The notes beneath the pieces are model-generated. The model was not told the DNA's origin. It worked only from the letters and a program-made list of their open reading frames with translations, and searched no databases. Source: DAOUKH01 sp965261455 (GTDB taxonomy: Bacteria; Chloroflexota; Dehalococcoidia; SHYB01). Taken from it: a stretch of DNA of 64,000 nt. Positions 33,199 to 42,594 of the stretch are shown here, in pieces. Position numbers and translations under genes: made by a program. The DNA lies in assembly GCA_965261455.1 (NCBI GenBank), contig OZ253453.1, positions 930,001 to 994,000 of the forward strand, written 5' to 3'. The first letter of the stretch is position 1, and each line of letters opens with the position of its first letter.

Positions 33199-34008
33199 AT
33201 GGCCGATTACAGCAAGTACGCCGACGTGAGCATGCCCGTCACCGTCGAAGACCACATCATGACGATCAAGTTCAACCGGCCCGACCGGCGCAATGCCATC
33301 GGCCCCGGCATGCACGAGGCGCTGGAGGAAATCCTGACGACGGTGAACAACGACGAAGACGTCCGCGTCATCGTCATGACCGGCGAGGGTGATAAGGCCT
33401 TCTGCGCCGGCGCCGACGTGCGCGGCCTCCAGGCAACCAAGGCGTCGGGGACCCGCCCGCCGGGGAATACCCTCCGCGGCGCCAAGTGGCTCATCCACCA
33501 CTTCCTCAACGTCGAGGTGCCGATGGTCGCCGCGATCAACGGCGACGCCGTCGGCCTCGGCGCGACCCTCGCCCTGATGTGCGACATCACCGTCATGGCC
33601 GACACCGCCCGCATCGGCGACACCCACGTCAAGGTCGGCATCGTGGCCGGCGACGGCGGCCCGCTCATGTGGCCCTTCCTCATCGGCATGAACCGCGCCA
33701 AGGAGGCACTCATGACCGGGCGCCTGCTCCACGCCGACGAGTGCGACCGAATCGGCCTCGTCAACAAGGTCACGCCGCAGCAGGACTGCCTCCCCGAAGC
33801 GATGCGCCTCGCCCGCGAGCTCGCCGCCGGCGCTCCCCTGGCCGTGAAGTGGACCAAAGCCTCCCTGAACCAGCAGATATGGCAGCAGGTCATCAACACC
33901 CACCACTTCTCCGTCGCCGTCGAGGACATCAGCTTCGCCACCGAAGACCACGCCGAGGGCACGCAGGCCTTCACGGAAAAACGCCCGCCCAAGTTCATGG
34001 GACGCTAG
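33199..34008 (+). CDS. Crotonase-fold protein lacking both hydratase glutamates
   Basis: 269 residues, GGGAGGG ribosome site. The fold is clear: ITIKFNRPDRRNA-like MTIKFNRPDRRNAIGPGMHE, then EGDKAFCAGADVRGLQATKA and AINGDAVGLGATLALMCDIT. Where hydratases have GGxxEL and PEvxLG, this protein has LGATLA (T123) and DTHVKVG (H143). Related crotonase-superfamily members with altered residues act as isomerases, decarboxylases or C-C hydrolases. It is followed two bases later by an amidohydrolase, so a joint ring- or chain-cleaving pathway is plausible. Confidence 0.87.
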   Translation: MADYSKYADVSMPVTVEDHIMTIKFNRPDRRNAIGPGMHEALEEILTTVNNDEDVRVIVMTGEGDKAFCAGADVRGLQATKASGTRPPGNTLRGAKWLIHHFLNVEVPMVAAINGDAVGLGATLALMCDITVMADTARIGDTHVKVGIVAGDGGPLMWPFLIGMNRAKEALMTGRLLHADECDRIGLVNKVTPQQDCLPEAMRLARELAAGAPLAVKWTKASLNQQIWQQVINTHHFSVAVEDISFATEDHAEGTQAFTEKRPPKFMGR

Positions 34009-34010
34009 CC

Positions 34011-35117
34011 ATGCCCGATTCCACGACCCTCCCGCCGCGCATCATCTCGGCCGACGACCACATGGACCTCCACGTGCTGCCGTTCGACTTGTTCGAGTCG
34101 CGGCTGCCGAAGGACCTACGCGAGGTCGGCCCCCGCGTGGTGGAGACGGAGCGGGGCGCCTACTGGTTCTGCGAGGGCGAGCGTTGGGGGCGGGCACGTC
34201 CCCGGCGGATTCGCGGCCTCCCCAGCATCTTCGACCGCGTGGGCCAGGACGACTGGATCGAGCGGCCCTCGACCTCGGCGCTCCGCATCGAGGACATGGA
34301 GCGGGACGGCGTCTACGCCTCCGTGATCTATCCCGGCCCCGGCGGCTTCCCCATCAAGGACGCCCTGCTCAAGGACGCCTGCCTCCGCGCCTACAACGAC
34401 TGGAGCGCGGAGTTCAACGCCTACAACCCCGCCCGTCTCCTGAACTTGGCGCTAGTCCCGGCGCACGACGGCGAAGCCGCCCGCGCCGAGATCGAGCGCG
34501 CCGCGGCCGCCGGTCACCGCGGCGCCGTCATCGACCACTTCACCATGGACCCGCCGATGTACGACCCCATCTGGGAGCCCATGTGGCAGGCCGCCGAGGA
34601 CGCCGAGATGTCGATCTCCGTCCATCTCGGGGGCGGCGCCTACATGCTGCCCCGGAAGGTCGGCAGTTGGATCATGACGGCGCGGTCCAGCGTGATCGGC
34701 ATGCAGCTCGACGAGGTCGTCTCCGTCGTCTGCCTCTCCGGCATCCTGGAGAGGCACCCCAAGCTCAACATCATCCTCGGCGAGTCGGGGCTCGGCTGGA
34801 TTCCCTACGTCCTCGAACAGATGGACAAGAAGTACCGCGACTACGCGGCCAACACCCGCGACTACCGAGGCGCGATCGCCCCTTCCGAGCTCTTCCGCCG
34901 CCAGGTCTACGCCACGTTCGAAGACGAGGACTTTGGCGTGGAGATGATCCCCCACATCGGCGCGGGCAGCGTCATGTGGGCCTCCGACTACCCCCACCCC
35001 GTGAGCACCTGGCCCAACTCCATGGACTTCATCTCCAAGAAGCTCAGCAAGCTCACCGACGCCGAACGCCAAATGATCCTCTGGGACAACGCCGCCGCGA
35101 TCTACCGCATCACCTAG
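34011..35117 (+). CDS. Amidohydrolase-2 family protein coupled to crotonase
   Basis: 368 residues from ATG 34011, two bases after the preceding stop. IISADDHMDLHVLPFDLFES at the start, MERDGVYASVIYPGPGGFPI, CLRAYNDWSAEFNAYNPARL, SISVHLGGGAYMLPRKVGSW, GESGLGWIPYVLEQMDKKYR and WASDYPHPVSTWPNSMDFI follow. It is closest to 7302-8399: both share ADDHMD, LGGG after the middle His, and GESGLGWIPY. Substrate unknown, presumably a CoA thioester or acid made or used by the crotonase. Confidence 0.88.
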   Translation: MPDSTTLPPRIISADDHMDLHVLPFDLFESRLPKDLREVGPRVVETERGAYWFCEGERWGRARPRRIRGLPSIFDRVGQDDWIERPSTSALRIEDMERDGVYASVIYPGPGGFPIKDALLKDACLRAYNDWSAEFNAYNPARLLNLALVPAHDGEAARAEIERAAAAGHRGAVIDHFTMDPPMYDPIWEPMWQAAEDAEMSISVHLGGGAYMLPRKVGSWIMTARSSVIGMQLDEVVSVVCLSGILERHPKLNIILGESGLGWIPYVLEQMDKKYRDYAANTRDYRGAIAPSELFRRQVYATFEDEDFGVEMIPHIGAGSVMWASDYPHPVSTWPNSMDFISKKLSKLTDAERQMILWDNAAAIYRIT

Positions 35118-35175
35118 CGCCCACCTTAAGCCTCTCTCCGACCATGGGGGATCACCTTAAACCTCTCCCCCTCTA

Positions 35176-35508
35176 GAGACCTTTGCAAAACCGACTGGGG
35201 TCCTGGCGGGGGGAGCGGAGGTGGCATTCACTTAAACCTCTCCCCCTCTGGGGGAGACTGAGAGAGGGCGCGCGCCGCTAGGCGCGCGGGCGCCCGCACG
35301 GCGCCCTCCCTTCTTACCTCCTCTCCCACCGGAGGCCTTTGCAAAACTCCGTTGAGGGGGAAGAACGGCGCCCGCTGGCTTTGGGAAGGGGAGGCGGCGC
35401 GGGGTCTTACGCCCTCTCCCGCTGGGAGAGGGTTGGGGTGAGGGCGGGGGGAGGCGGGGGCCGCGCGTCCTTGCTGAAGCCCGCCCGCCGAGTTACGCAA
35501 AGGTCTCC
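35176..35508. repeat. MITE-like element with inverted ends and an internal stem-loop repeat
   Basis: Left ends GAGACCTTTGCAAAAC (35176-35191) and GGAGGCCTTTGCAAAAC (35331-35347) are imperfect reverse complements of GTTACGCAAAGGTCTCC (35492-35508; 14 of 17 positions for the second). No coding sequence lies between. The span also holds 35237-35306, nearly identical to 7101-7170, and a CCCTCTCCCGCTGGGAGAGGG hairpin at about 35413-35433. The interval 35118-35533 has no gene. Confidence 0.55.
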
Positions 35509-35533
35509 TCTCGGGGAGACTGAGAGAGGGCCG

Positions 35534-36931
35534 CTACACGACCGGAATCACCGCCACGCCGTCCCGGACCTCGACCTGCGTCCCCAGCGTCTCGCAGCGC
35601 TGGACCACGGCGTCGAGCACCCGCCGCTCCATCTCGCTGCCCGATAGCGCCCGCAGCGGACGCCCCGACTGCGCCCGCGAGCCCTCGCTCATCTCGCCGG
35701 GATAGACCCGCACCTCGCGCGGCGCGCCGTCCTCGCCCGCCTCGACGACGTAGATCGCGGTGCGGCGGAAGCCCGGCGGCATCGTGTGACCCTGCTCGCC
35801 CTCGTCGCGGCGTTCCAGGAACTCCCCCGCGGCGGCCCCGTACGACAGTCCCCACCGCTCCATGTGCTCCAGCGGGACGTGCCGGAGCTGCTCGCGCTGG
35901 CGCACGAAGCCGGGGAGTCCGTACAGGATCACCTTGCCTTTGTAGATCTCCACGCCCCCGATGCGGCTCCGCCCGTGGGCCACGAACACGTCGGCCCCGG
36001 CGTCGATGGCCCCGTGCGCGAAGATGCGGGTATGGTCGGGAGGCTCGCGCTCGCTCCGCGACGCCCCCTGCTGGTGCAGGCCAACGACGACAGTGTCGGC
36101 CTGACGCCGCGCCTCGGCGACCCACTTGTAGTTGCGTTCGAGGTCGGCCTGGTACGGGACGGTCTCGAAGGAGAAAGCATCGCCGACCACGAACTTCGTG
36201 CCCATGAAGTGGAACGAATCGTCGTCATCCTGCTCGCCGCCGACGAGCTCCGGGCCGACCAGCGGTTCATCGCGCCCGCCGCCCCGCCGCCGGCGCTCCT
36301 TCGCCTCCTCCCACCCCAGCTTCGCGCTGATGCGGCGCAGCGCGTCGAGGGCCTCGCGGTCGACGTGAAGCGGAGCGTCGAAGCGCAGCAGGTTGAGGCC
36401 GGGGCGGTCGGGGAAGGCGGCGCCCTGGTCGGCGGCCATGACGCCGTGGGGTATCGGATAGGGAAGATCGGCCTTGCCGCGCGGCCCCCAGTCGGAGGCC
36501 GAGATCAGCGCCATGCGGCCCCGGCCCGTGTCGCGGTACGCCGGCGCCGTCGCCTCACTCAAGCTCCTGCCGGTGCCCGCGTGACTGATGCCGGCGTCGT
36601 CGAGGTAGTCCAGCGTCGTGACCACGCCGCCCTCGCCGAGATCGGCGCTGTGGTTATTCGCCGCCCACACCGCCTCGATCCCCATCCACCAGATCTCCTC
36701 CAGGCTCCACGGCGGCGCGGCCATCACGCCCCCGCCACGGCTCCCCCCGGCGACGAACGCCGGCGAGTCGTCCCCGTCGTAGACCGCGCACTCCAGGTTG
36801 CCGATACCCACGTCGGCCTCGCGCAGCACCCGCAAGAAATCCTCAAACCGCCCATCGCCGCCATAGGGCGAAAGCCGGTGCTGAATCAGCAAGTCACCGA
36901 CCATCGCAATAGTCATCCCGCCATTCGTCAT
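35534..36931 (-). CDS. CapA family (poly-gamma-glutamate synthesis-like) phosphoesterase-fold protein
   Basis: 465 residues from ATG 36931, nine bases after AGAGGAG; TTG 36937 is the next option. IAMVGDLLIQHRLSPYGGDG, ADVGIGNLECAVYDGDDSPA, AANNHSADLGEGGVVTTLDY (the NNH-x-x-D motif), VVGLHQQGAS and VFVAHGRSRIGGVEIYKGKV match the CapA fold, related to metallophosphoesterases. No signal peptide is evident, so it is probably cytoplasmic. Members act in capsule polymer synthesis or, when unlinked as here, in unknown processes. An insertion of basic and acidic residues lies at about 225-245. Confidence 0.85.
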   Translation of the reverse strand: MTNGGMTIAMVGDLLIQHRLSPYGGDGRFEDFLRVLREADVGIGNLECAVYDGDDSPAFVAGGSRGGGVMAAPPWSLEEIWWMGIEAVWAANNHSADLGEGGVVTTLDYLDDAGISHAGTGRSLSEATAPAYRDTGRGRMALISASDWGPRGKADLPYPIPHGVMAADQGAAFPDRPGLNLLRFDAPLHVDREALDALRRISAKLGWEEAKERRRRGGGRDEPLVGPELVGGEQDDDDSFHFMGTKFVVGDAFSFETVPYQADLERNYKWVAEARRQADTVVVGLHQQGASRSEREPPDHTRIFAHGAIDAGADVFVAHGRSRIGGVEIYKGKVILYGLPGFVRQREQLRHVPLEHMERWGLSYGAAAGEFLERRDEGEQGHTMPPGFRRTAIYVVEAGEDGAPREVRVYPGEMSEGSRAQSGRPLRALSGSEMERRVLDAVVQRCETLGTQVEVRDGVAVIPVV

Positions 36932-37030
36932 GAACAAAGCTCCTCTGGACCGCGCCGCCCATCATATGGCTTTTCCCCTCCCGTGACACCGTTGCGGCGG
37001 CTCCTATTGGGACGCCTGTCCCTCCCGTAG

Positions 37031-37094
37031 GGGCGAGTCGCGACTCGCCCTCCCCTCCGGCCTCTCCCTCCTCAAGGGGAGACTAAGAGAGGGC
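37031..37094. repeat. Palindrome and GC-rich repeat, gap 36938-37499
   Basis: GGGCGAGTCGCGACTCGCCC (37031-37050) is a perfect 20-bp palindrome. Directly after, 37061-37094 repeats the CTCTCCCTC...GGGGAGACTAAGAGAGGG hairpin of the family at 7101. Bases 37134-37153 hold a further relative of the element end seen at 35492. No gene is visible in this gap. Confidence 0.55.
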
Positions 37095-37198
37095 TGGGGA
37101 GCGCGGCATCCGCCCGCGTCCCCTCCGCAACGACGTCACGCAAGGGCCTCCCCTAGCATCCCCTCCGCAACCCGTCTGGCGAAACTAGCGCCAAAACT

Positions 37199-37246
37199 GG
37201 CGGAATTGGCGGAATTGGCGGAATTGGCGGCGGAATTGGCGGAATT
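37199..37246. repeat. 9-bp tandem repeat GGCGGAATT
   Basis: Three copies of GGCGGAATT, then GGC, then two more copies, ending in TTGG. It is non-coding here and lies downstream of the acyl-CoA dehydrogenase at 37500. Nothing else is seen to 37499 apart from a GGGCTAACCGGAGGTTA stretch near 37356. Confidence 0.75.
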
Positions 37247-37499
37247 TTGGCCTGATGGTGCGCACGGGGCCTAACCCCTACCCTGTTGAATTTTCGCGAA
37301 AGCCGGGGGAGGGCCAAAAAACCTCCAAACGAGCCTCCCGCGGCCCTTCAGCGGGGGGCTAACCGGAGGTTATCCCCAACGCACTCGACACTCAACGCGA
37401 CCCCAAACCCCTTGGCTTTTTTGCAAAACAGGTAATGGAAGGTGGCGGCGGCGGACAACGAGGGGTTGGCGCGGAGGCCCGGCCGCCCCGCGCCCCGAT

Positions 37500-38678
<1,179 letters not shown>

Positions 38679-38730
38679 CGGGCCTCGTTCTCTGCCGCCC
38701 AGGGCCTTCGACCCCAGTGCGCCGCGCGAA

Positions 38731-38739
38731 AGTATAGCA
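38731..38739 (-). promoter_or_regulatory. Extended -10 TGCTATACT of acyl-CoA dehydrogenase
   Basis: The minus strand reads TGCTATACT from 38739 to 38731, 53 nt before ATG 38678, in the gap before the MFS stop. Confidence 0.55.
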
Positions 38740-38758
38740 CCGGCCCTCGGCGGCCCCG

Positions 38759-40117
38759 TCAGGACGCCCCCGCCGACGCGCGGGGAGGGCGGGTCAACAG
38801 CAACGCGAGGGTAGACACCATGAGCATACCCATGAAGACGAAGTAGGTGTTGGTGTAGGAGCCGGTCCGGTCAAAGAGAATCCCGGCGGTGGCGGGGCCC
38901 AGGACTTCACCGGCGGCCTGCACGAGATTGCCCGCGCCCGATATGACGGCGTAGTGGGCCCGCCCGAAGAACTCGCCGCGGATCGCGCTTATCATCCCCC
39001 CACCGCTGCCGGCCCACGCCAGGCTGTAGACGAGCACGAAGACTACGATGTCCCTGATCGTGTCGGCCCGCGTCATGATGAAAAAGGCGCCGACGCCGAT
39101 GGCCACCATCACCGCGGTCATCTTGGCTTTGGGGACGTAGTCCGAGATGAAACTGGTGAGCAGGCGGCTGACGAAGGCCGCGCCGGCGAAGACCAGCAGC
39201 ATCTGTCCGCCCGTCGTAGACGAGAAGCCCTTGTCGATGACCGCGGGGATGAAATGCGCGGCCATGCCCGCGATCACGAAGTTCCGCGACGCGAAACCGA
39301 CGCTCAGCGTCCAGAAGGCGGACGTGCGCAGGGCCTGCCGGAGCGTGAGGCCGTGTTCGGCGAAGCCGCGAGCGGCGGCGGTGGGCCGGCCCGGAGCCGA
39401 GTCGGGCGGCGCGCCATCGGGCAGCATCCCGAAATCCTCGGGGCGGTCGCGAAGGATTGAAGCGAGGGGGAGCCCGACGATGAGGCCGGCCACCCCCAAC
39501 ACCAGTGTCGCGTCGCGCCAGCCCAGGCCCTCGACGAGAAGGTTCACCACGAACACCAAGGCGGCACCCAAGCTGATGCCGGTGAAGAAGACACCGAAGG
39601 CGAGGCCGCGCCGCTTGTCGAACCAGTTGTTGACGATCGTGGTGGAGCCGTAGAACAGGACTAGAAAGCCGCCCATCGTCACCAGCGTCAGGTGAATCAG
39701 GGCGTAGTGCAGCAGGTTTTGCGCCAGACTCATCAGGCACATTCCCACGCACATGGAGACCACCCCCGCCATCGTGACCCTCCGCGCCCCAAAGCGCCCC
39801 ACCAGGGGCGAGGCGGCCACCCCAGAGACGCTGGAGAACCCGAACACCAGGGAGATCTGCCCACGTCCCACATCGAAAGACTCGGTGTAGGGAACGAGAA
39901 AGGCGGTGAAGCCGAGGAAGATGAACCCCGACACGAGCCCGGCCAGGCCGAAGCTCGCCGCGACGATCCACCAGCCGTAAAAAAAGACCCGGCGGCGGAG
40001 CAGCCAGTTCGAGGGGAAGTTAACGAATGATGCAGCGTTCAAAAGAGAAGGCGCCGTCGCATGAAGCGCGGCGCGTTCAGCGTAGCCGATAGCGCAGCGG
40101 CGGAGAAGAGACCGCAT
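38759..40117 (-). CDS. MFS transporter
   Basis: Twelve membrane helices are readable, from FYGWWIVAASFGLAGLVSGF to MLMVSTLALLLTRP, with the loop-2/3 motif GRFGARRVTMAG and loop 8/9 equivalents. The central cytoplasmic loop (RDRPEDFGMLPDGAPPDS) is the standard DRPEDxGlxPDG of oxalate/monocarboxylate-type MFS proteins. It likely carries a carboxylate. ATG 40117 would add about 40 atypical residues before the first helix; TTG 40042 gives a more usual length but lacks a ribosome site, so the start is open. It diverges from the AceE-like gene. Confidence 0.85.
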   Translation of the reverse strand: MRSLLRRCAIGYAERAALHATAPSLLNAASFVNFPSNWLLRRRVFFYGWWIVAASFGLAGLVSGFIFLGFTAFLVPYTESFDVGRGQISLVFGFSSVSGVAASPLVGRFGARRVTMAGVVSMCVGMCLMSLAQNLLHYALIHLTLVTMGGFLVLFYGSTTIVNNWFDKRRGLAFGVFFTGISLGAALVFVVNLLVEGLGWRDATLVLGVAGLIVGLPLASILRDRPEDFGMLPDGAPPDSAPGRPTAAARGFAEHGLTLRQALRTSAFWTLSVGFASRNFVIAGMAAHFIPAVIDKGFSSTTGGQMLLVFAGAAFVSRLLTSFISDYVPKAKMTAVMVAIGVGAFFIMTRADTIRDIVVFVLVYSLAWAGSGGGMISAIRGEFFGRAHYAVISGAGNLVQAAGEVLGPATAGILFDRTGSYTNTYFVFMGMLMVSTLALLLTRPPRASAGAS

Positions 40118-40125
40118 GATACACT
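40116..40125. promoter_or_regulatory. Overlapping divergent -10 boxes (MFS / AceE-like gene)
   Basis: Minus-strand TATCAT (40121-40116) and plus-strand TACACT (40120-40125) overlap. With this placement the plus gene starts at GTG 40179, 53 nt away, and an ATG at 40116 is excluded. Confidence 0.4.
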
Positions 40126-40178
40126 GGTGCGGCGGACGGGCGGCGGGGGCCGAACGTCGGCGTCCGCAGAGGCCGAAC

Positions 40179-42572
40179 GTGACCACACGCAGTAAGGAAA
40201 GAGCCGCCGGCGCCGGGGACGTCAACGGGCGCGCCCGCGGCGGCGGGGACGGCGCGGCCAGAGACCTCGCACTCGCTCGGATCCAAGACCTCGTGCTGTG
40301 GACCGCGGTGCGAATGGTGCACCACGCCAACAGCGAGCGCCCCAACCCCGACGGGATCAAGATCGGCGGCCATCAGGCCTCCTGCGCCTCGTCGGTCACG
40401 ATCCTTACCTCTCTTGTCTTCGACCTGCTCGGCCCACGCGACCGGCTGGCGGTGAAGCCGCACGCCTCCCCCGTCTTCCACGCAATCCAGTATCTGTTGG
40501 GGAACCTCGACCAGCAGTACCTCACCACTCTTCGCGACTTCAAGGGCCTCCAGGCCTATCCCAGCCGCACCAAAGACCCCGACTACGTCGACTTCTCGAT
40601 GGGCTCCGTGGGCTTGGGAGCGATCGCGCCCAACTTCGCCTCGCTCGCCGAGCAGTACGTGCACGGCCGCTTCACCGACACGCCGGAGCCGACGCACCGG
40701 TTCGTCTCCACGGTCGGCGACGCCGAGCTCGACGAGGGCACGGTGTGGGAGGCGGTGATCGAGCCCGCCCTGGCCACCAGCCCGCGTGTGCTCTGGGTCG
40801 TGGACGTGAACCGGCAGAGCCTCGACCGCATCATCCCCGGCATCCGGGTTCAAGTCTGGCGCGAAATGCTGGCGGCGAACGGATGGCGGGTCATCGACGC
40901 CAAGTACGGCTCGCTCCTCCAAGAAGCCTTCGCCGCCCCCAAAGGCGAACTGCTCAGAGAAGCCATCGACTCGATGCCCAACGAGACGTACCAACGCCTG
41001 CTGCGCGAGCCGGACAACGTGATGCGCGAATGGCTGCCCCGCTACAGCCGCTTCCCCCAAGACCTCGCCAAGCTCATCGGCGAGTGGGACGACGACCACC
41101 TTCGCCGCGTCTACCAGAACCTCGGCGGCCACGACTTCGCCACCCTGCGCGAGGCCTACGCCGAGGCCGACGCCGCCGACCGTCCCAGCATCATCTTCGC
41201 CTACACCTTCAAGGGCTGGCGCCTGCCTACCGTGGGCGACCCCCAGAACCACTCCGTGCTGCTCTCCAACGAGCAGTTGGAGGCGTTTCGCGAAAGCCTC
41301 GCGATCACCGAGACGTGGCCTCGCCCGGACCCCGGCTCACCGGAGGGCAGGCTCTGCGCCGAGATCGGCGAGCGCTCCCGCTCCTCAACGAAGCCGAGAC
41401 CCGTGCCGGAGTTACACGTCCCAGACGCCCTGGGCCACGCCTATCCCCGCTCGATGTCTACGCAGCAGGCGTTCGGCGTCATGCTCGTCGACCTGGCGCG
41501 GGAGTGGCCCGGCGTCGCCGAGCGCATGGTGACGGTCAGCCCCGACGTGGCGTCGAGCACCAACCTCGGCGGCTGGATCAACCGCGTGGGCGTGTGGAAC
41601 GCGGAGGAGGGCGCGGAGACGCCGGAGGACACCACCCAGCGCGCCCTGAACTGGCACGAGCACGCCGGCGGACGCCACATCCAGCTGGGAATTTCGGAAT
41701 CGAATCTCTTCATGCTGCTGGGCCAGCTCGGCCTCTCCCACGAGCTCTTCGACGAGCTCCTGCTGCCCATCGGCACCCTCTACGACCCGTTCATCGCGCG
41801 CGCCCTTGAAGCGCTGATGTACGGCACCTACGTGGACTCGAAGTTCATGGTCGTCGGCACGCCGTCGGGCGTCAGCCTGAGCAGGGAGGGCGGGGCCCAC
41901 CAGTCGATCGTAACGCCCCCCATCGGCATCGGCGTGCCCGGCCTGGCCTACTACGAGCCCTGCTTCGCCCAGGAGCTCGAGTGGATCGTGCTCGAAGGAC
42001 TGCGCCTCATGGCGACCCGGGAGTCGTCGGTCTACCTGCGGCTCTCCACTAAGCGCATCGACCAGAGCCTGCTCGCGCTGCCCGAGGACCCGGCGGCCCG
42101 CGAACGGCTCCGGCGGCAGGTGATCGACGGAGCGCACCTGCTCTCGGCGGCAGGGCCGGCCGAGGACACCGTCAACATCTTCACCGCGGGGGTGATGGCG
42201 GAAGAGGCGGTGAAGGCGCAGGCGCTGCTGGCCGAGGACTCGGTGGCCGCTAACGTGGTCAACGTGACTTCGCCCGACCGGCTCTTCCAACGCTACCAGC
42301 GGGCCTCGATGCAACTCACCGAGGGGGCCGACCCCGGCCCCTTCCTCAGCGACGTGCTGCCGCCCGAAGCCGCGCGGGCGCCGGCGGTCACCGTGATCGA
42401 CGGCCACCCGCAGACGCTGGCCTGGCTTGGCGGCGCTTTAGGGACGCGGTGCCTGCCGCTGGGCGTCTCGCTCTACGGCCAATCGGGCTCGCAGGGCGCG
42501 CTCTACTCTGAATACCGCATCGACGCGGAGAGCATCGCCGCCGCCTGTCTGGGCGCCCTCGAAGGGGCCTAG
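40179..42572 (+). CDS. AceE-like thiamine-diphosphate 2-oxoacid dehydrogenase E1 / transketolase-type protein
   Basis: 797 residues from GTG 40179 (AGAGG upstream). Similar to homodimeric pyruvate dehydrogenase E1: IKIGGHQASCASSVTILTSL, thiamine-diphosphate motif GDAELDEG (residues about 180-187) ending at NRQSLD (211-216), then MSTQQAFGVMLVDLAREWPG, LGISESNLFMLLGQLGLSHE, and a transketolase C-domain (TVNIFTAGVMAEEAVKAQAL, ALYSEYRIDAESIAAACLGA). It is shorter than AceE (about 890). No E2 or E3 gene is nearby, so it may work with distant partners or as a transketolase-like lyase. Confidence 0.8.
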   Translation: MTTRSKERAAGAGDVNGRARGGGDGAARDLALARIQDLVLWTAVRMVHHANSERPNPDGIKIGGHQASCASSVTILTSLVFDLLGPRDRLAVKPHASPVFHAIQYLLGNLDQQYLTTLRDFKGLQAYPSRTKDPDYVDFSMGSVGLGAIAPNFASLAEQYVHGRFTDTPEPTHRFVSTVGDAELDEGTVWEAVIEPALATSPRVLWVVDVNRQSLDRIIPGIRVQVWREMLAANGWRVIDAKYGSLLQEAFAAPKGELLREAIDSMPNETYQRLLREPDNVMREWLPRYSRFPQDLAKLIGEWDDDHLRRVYQNLGGHDFATLREAYAEADAADRPSIIFAYTFKGWRLPTVGDPQNHSVLLSNEQLEAFRESLAITETWPRPDPGSPEGRLCAEIGERSRSSTKPRPVPELHVPDALGHAYPRSMSTQQAFGVMLVDLAREWPGVAERMVTVSPDVASSTNLGGWINRVGVWNAEEGAETPEDTTQRALNWHEHAGGRHIQLGISESNLFMLLGQLGLSHELFDELLLPIGTLYDPFIARALEALMYGTYVDSKFMVVGTPSGVSLSREGGAHQSIVTPPIGIGVPGLAYYEPCFAQELEWIVLEGLRLMATRESSVYLRLSTKRIDQSLLALPEDPAARERLRRQVIDGAHLLSAAGPAEDTVNIFTAGVMAEEAVKAQALLAEDSVAANVVNVTSPDRLFQRYQRASMQLTEGADPGPFLSDVLPPEAARAPAVTVIDGHPQTLAWLGGALGTRCLPLGVSLYGQSGSQGALYSEYRIDAESIAAACLGALEGA

Positions 42573-42594
42573 ACGCCGGGGCAGGAGGACGCGG

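Noticed and set aside
33486..34010. Upstream extension of the amidohydrolase at 34011
   Set aside because: It runs in an alternative frame within the crotonase gene and has only Arg/Pro-rich sequence.
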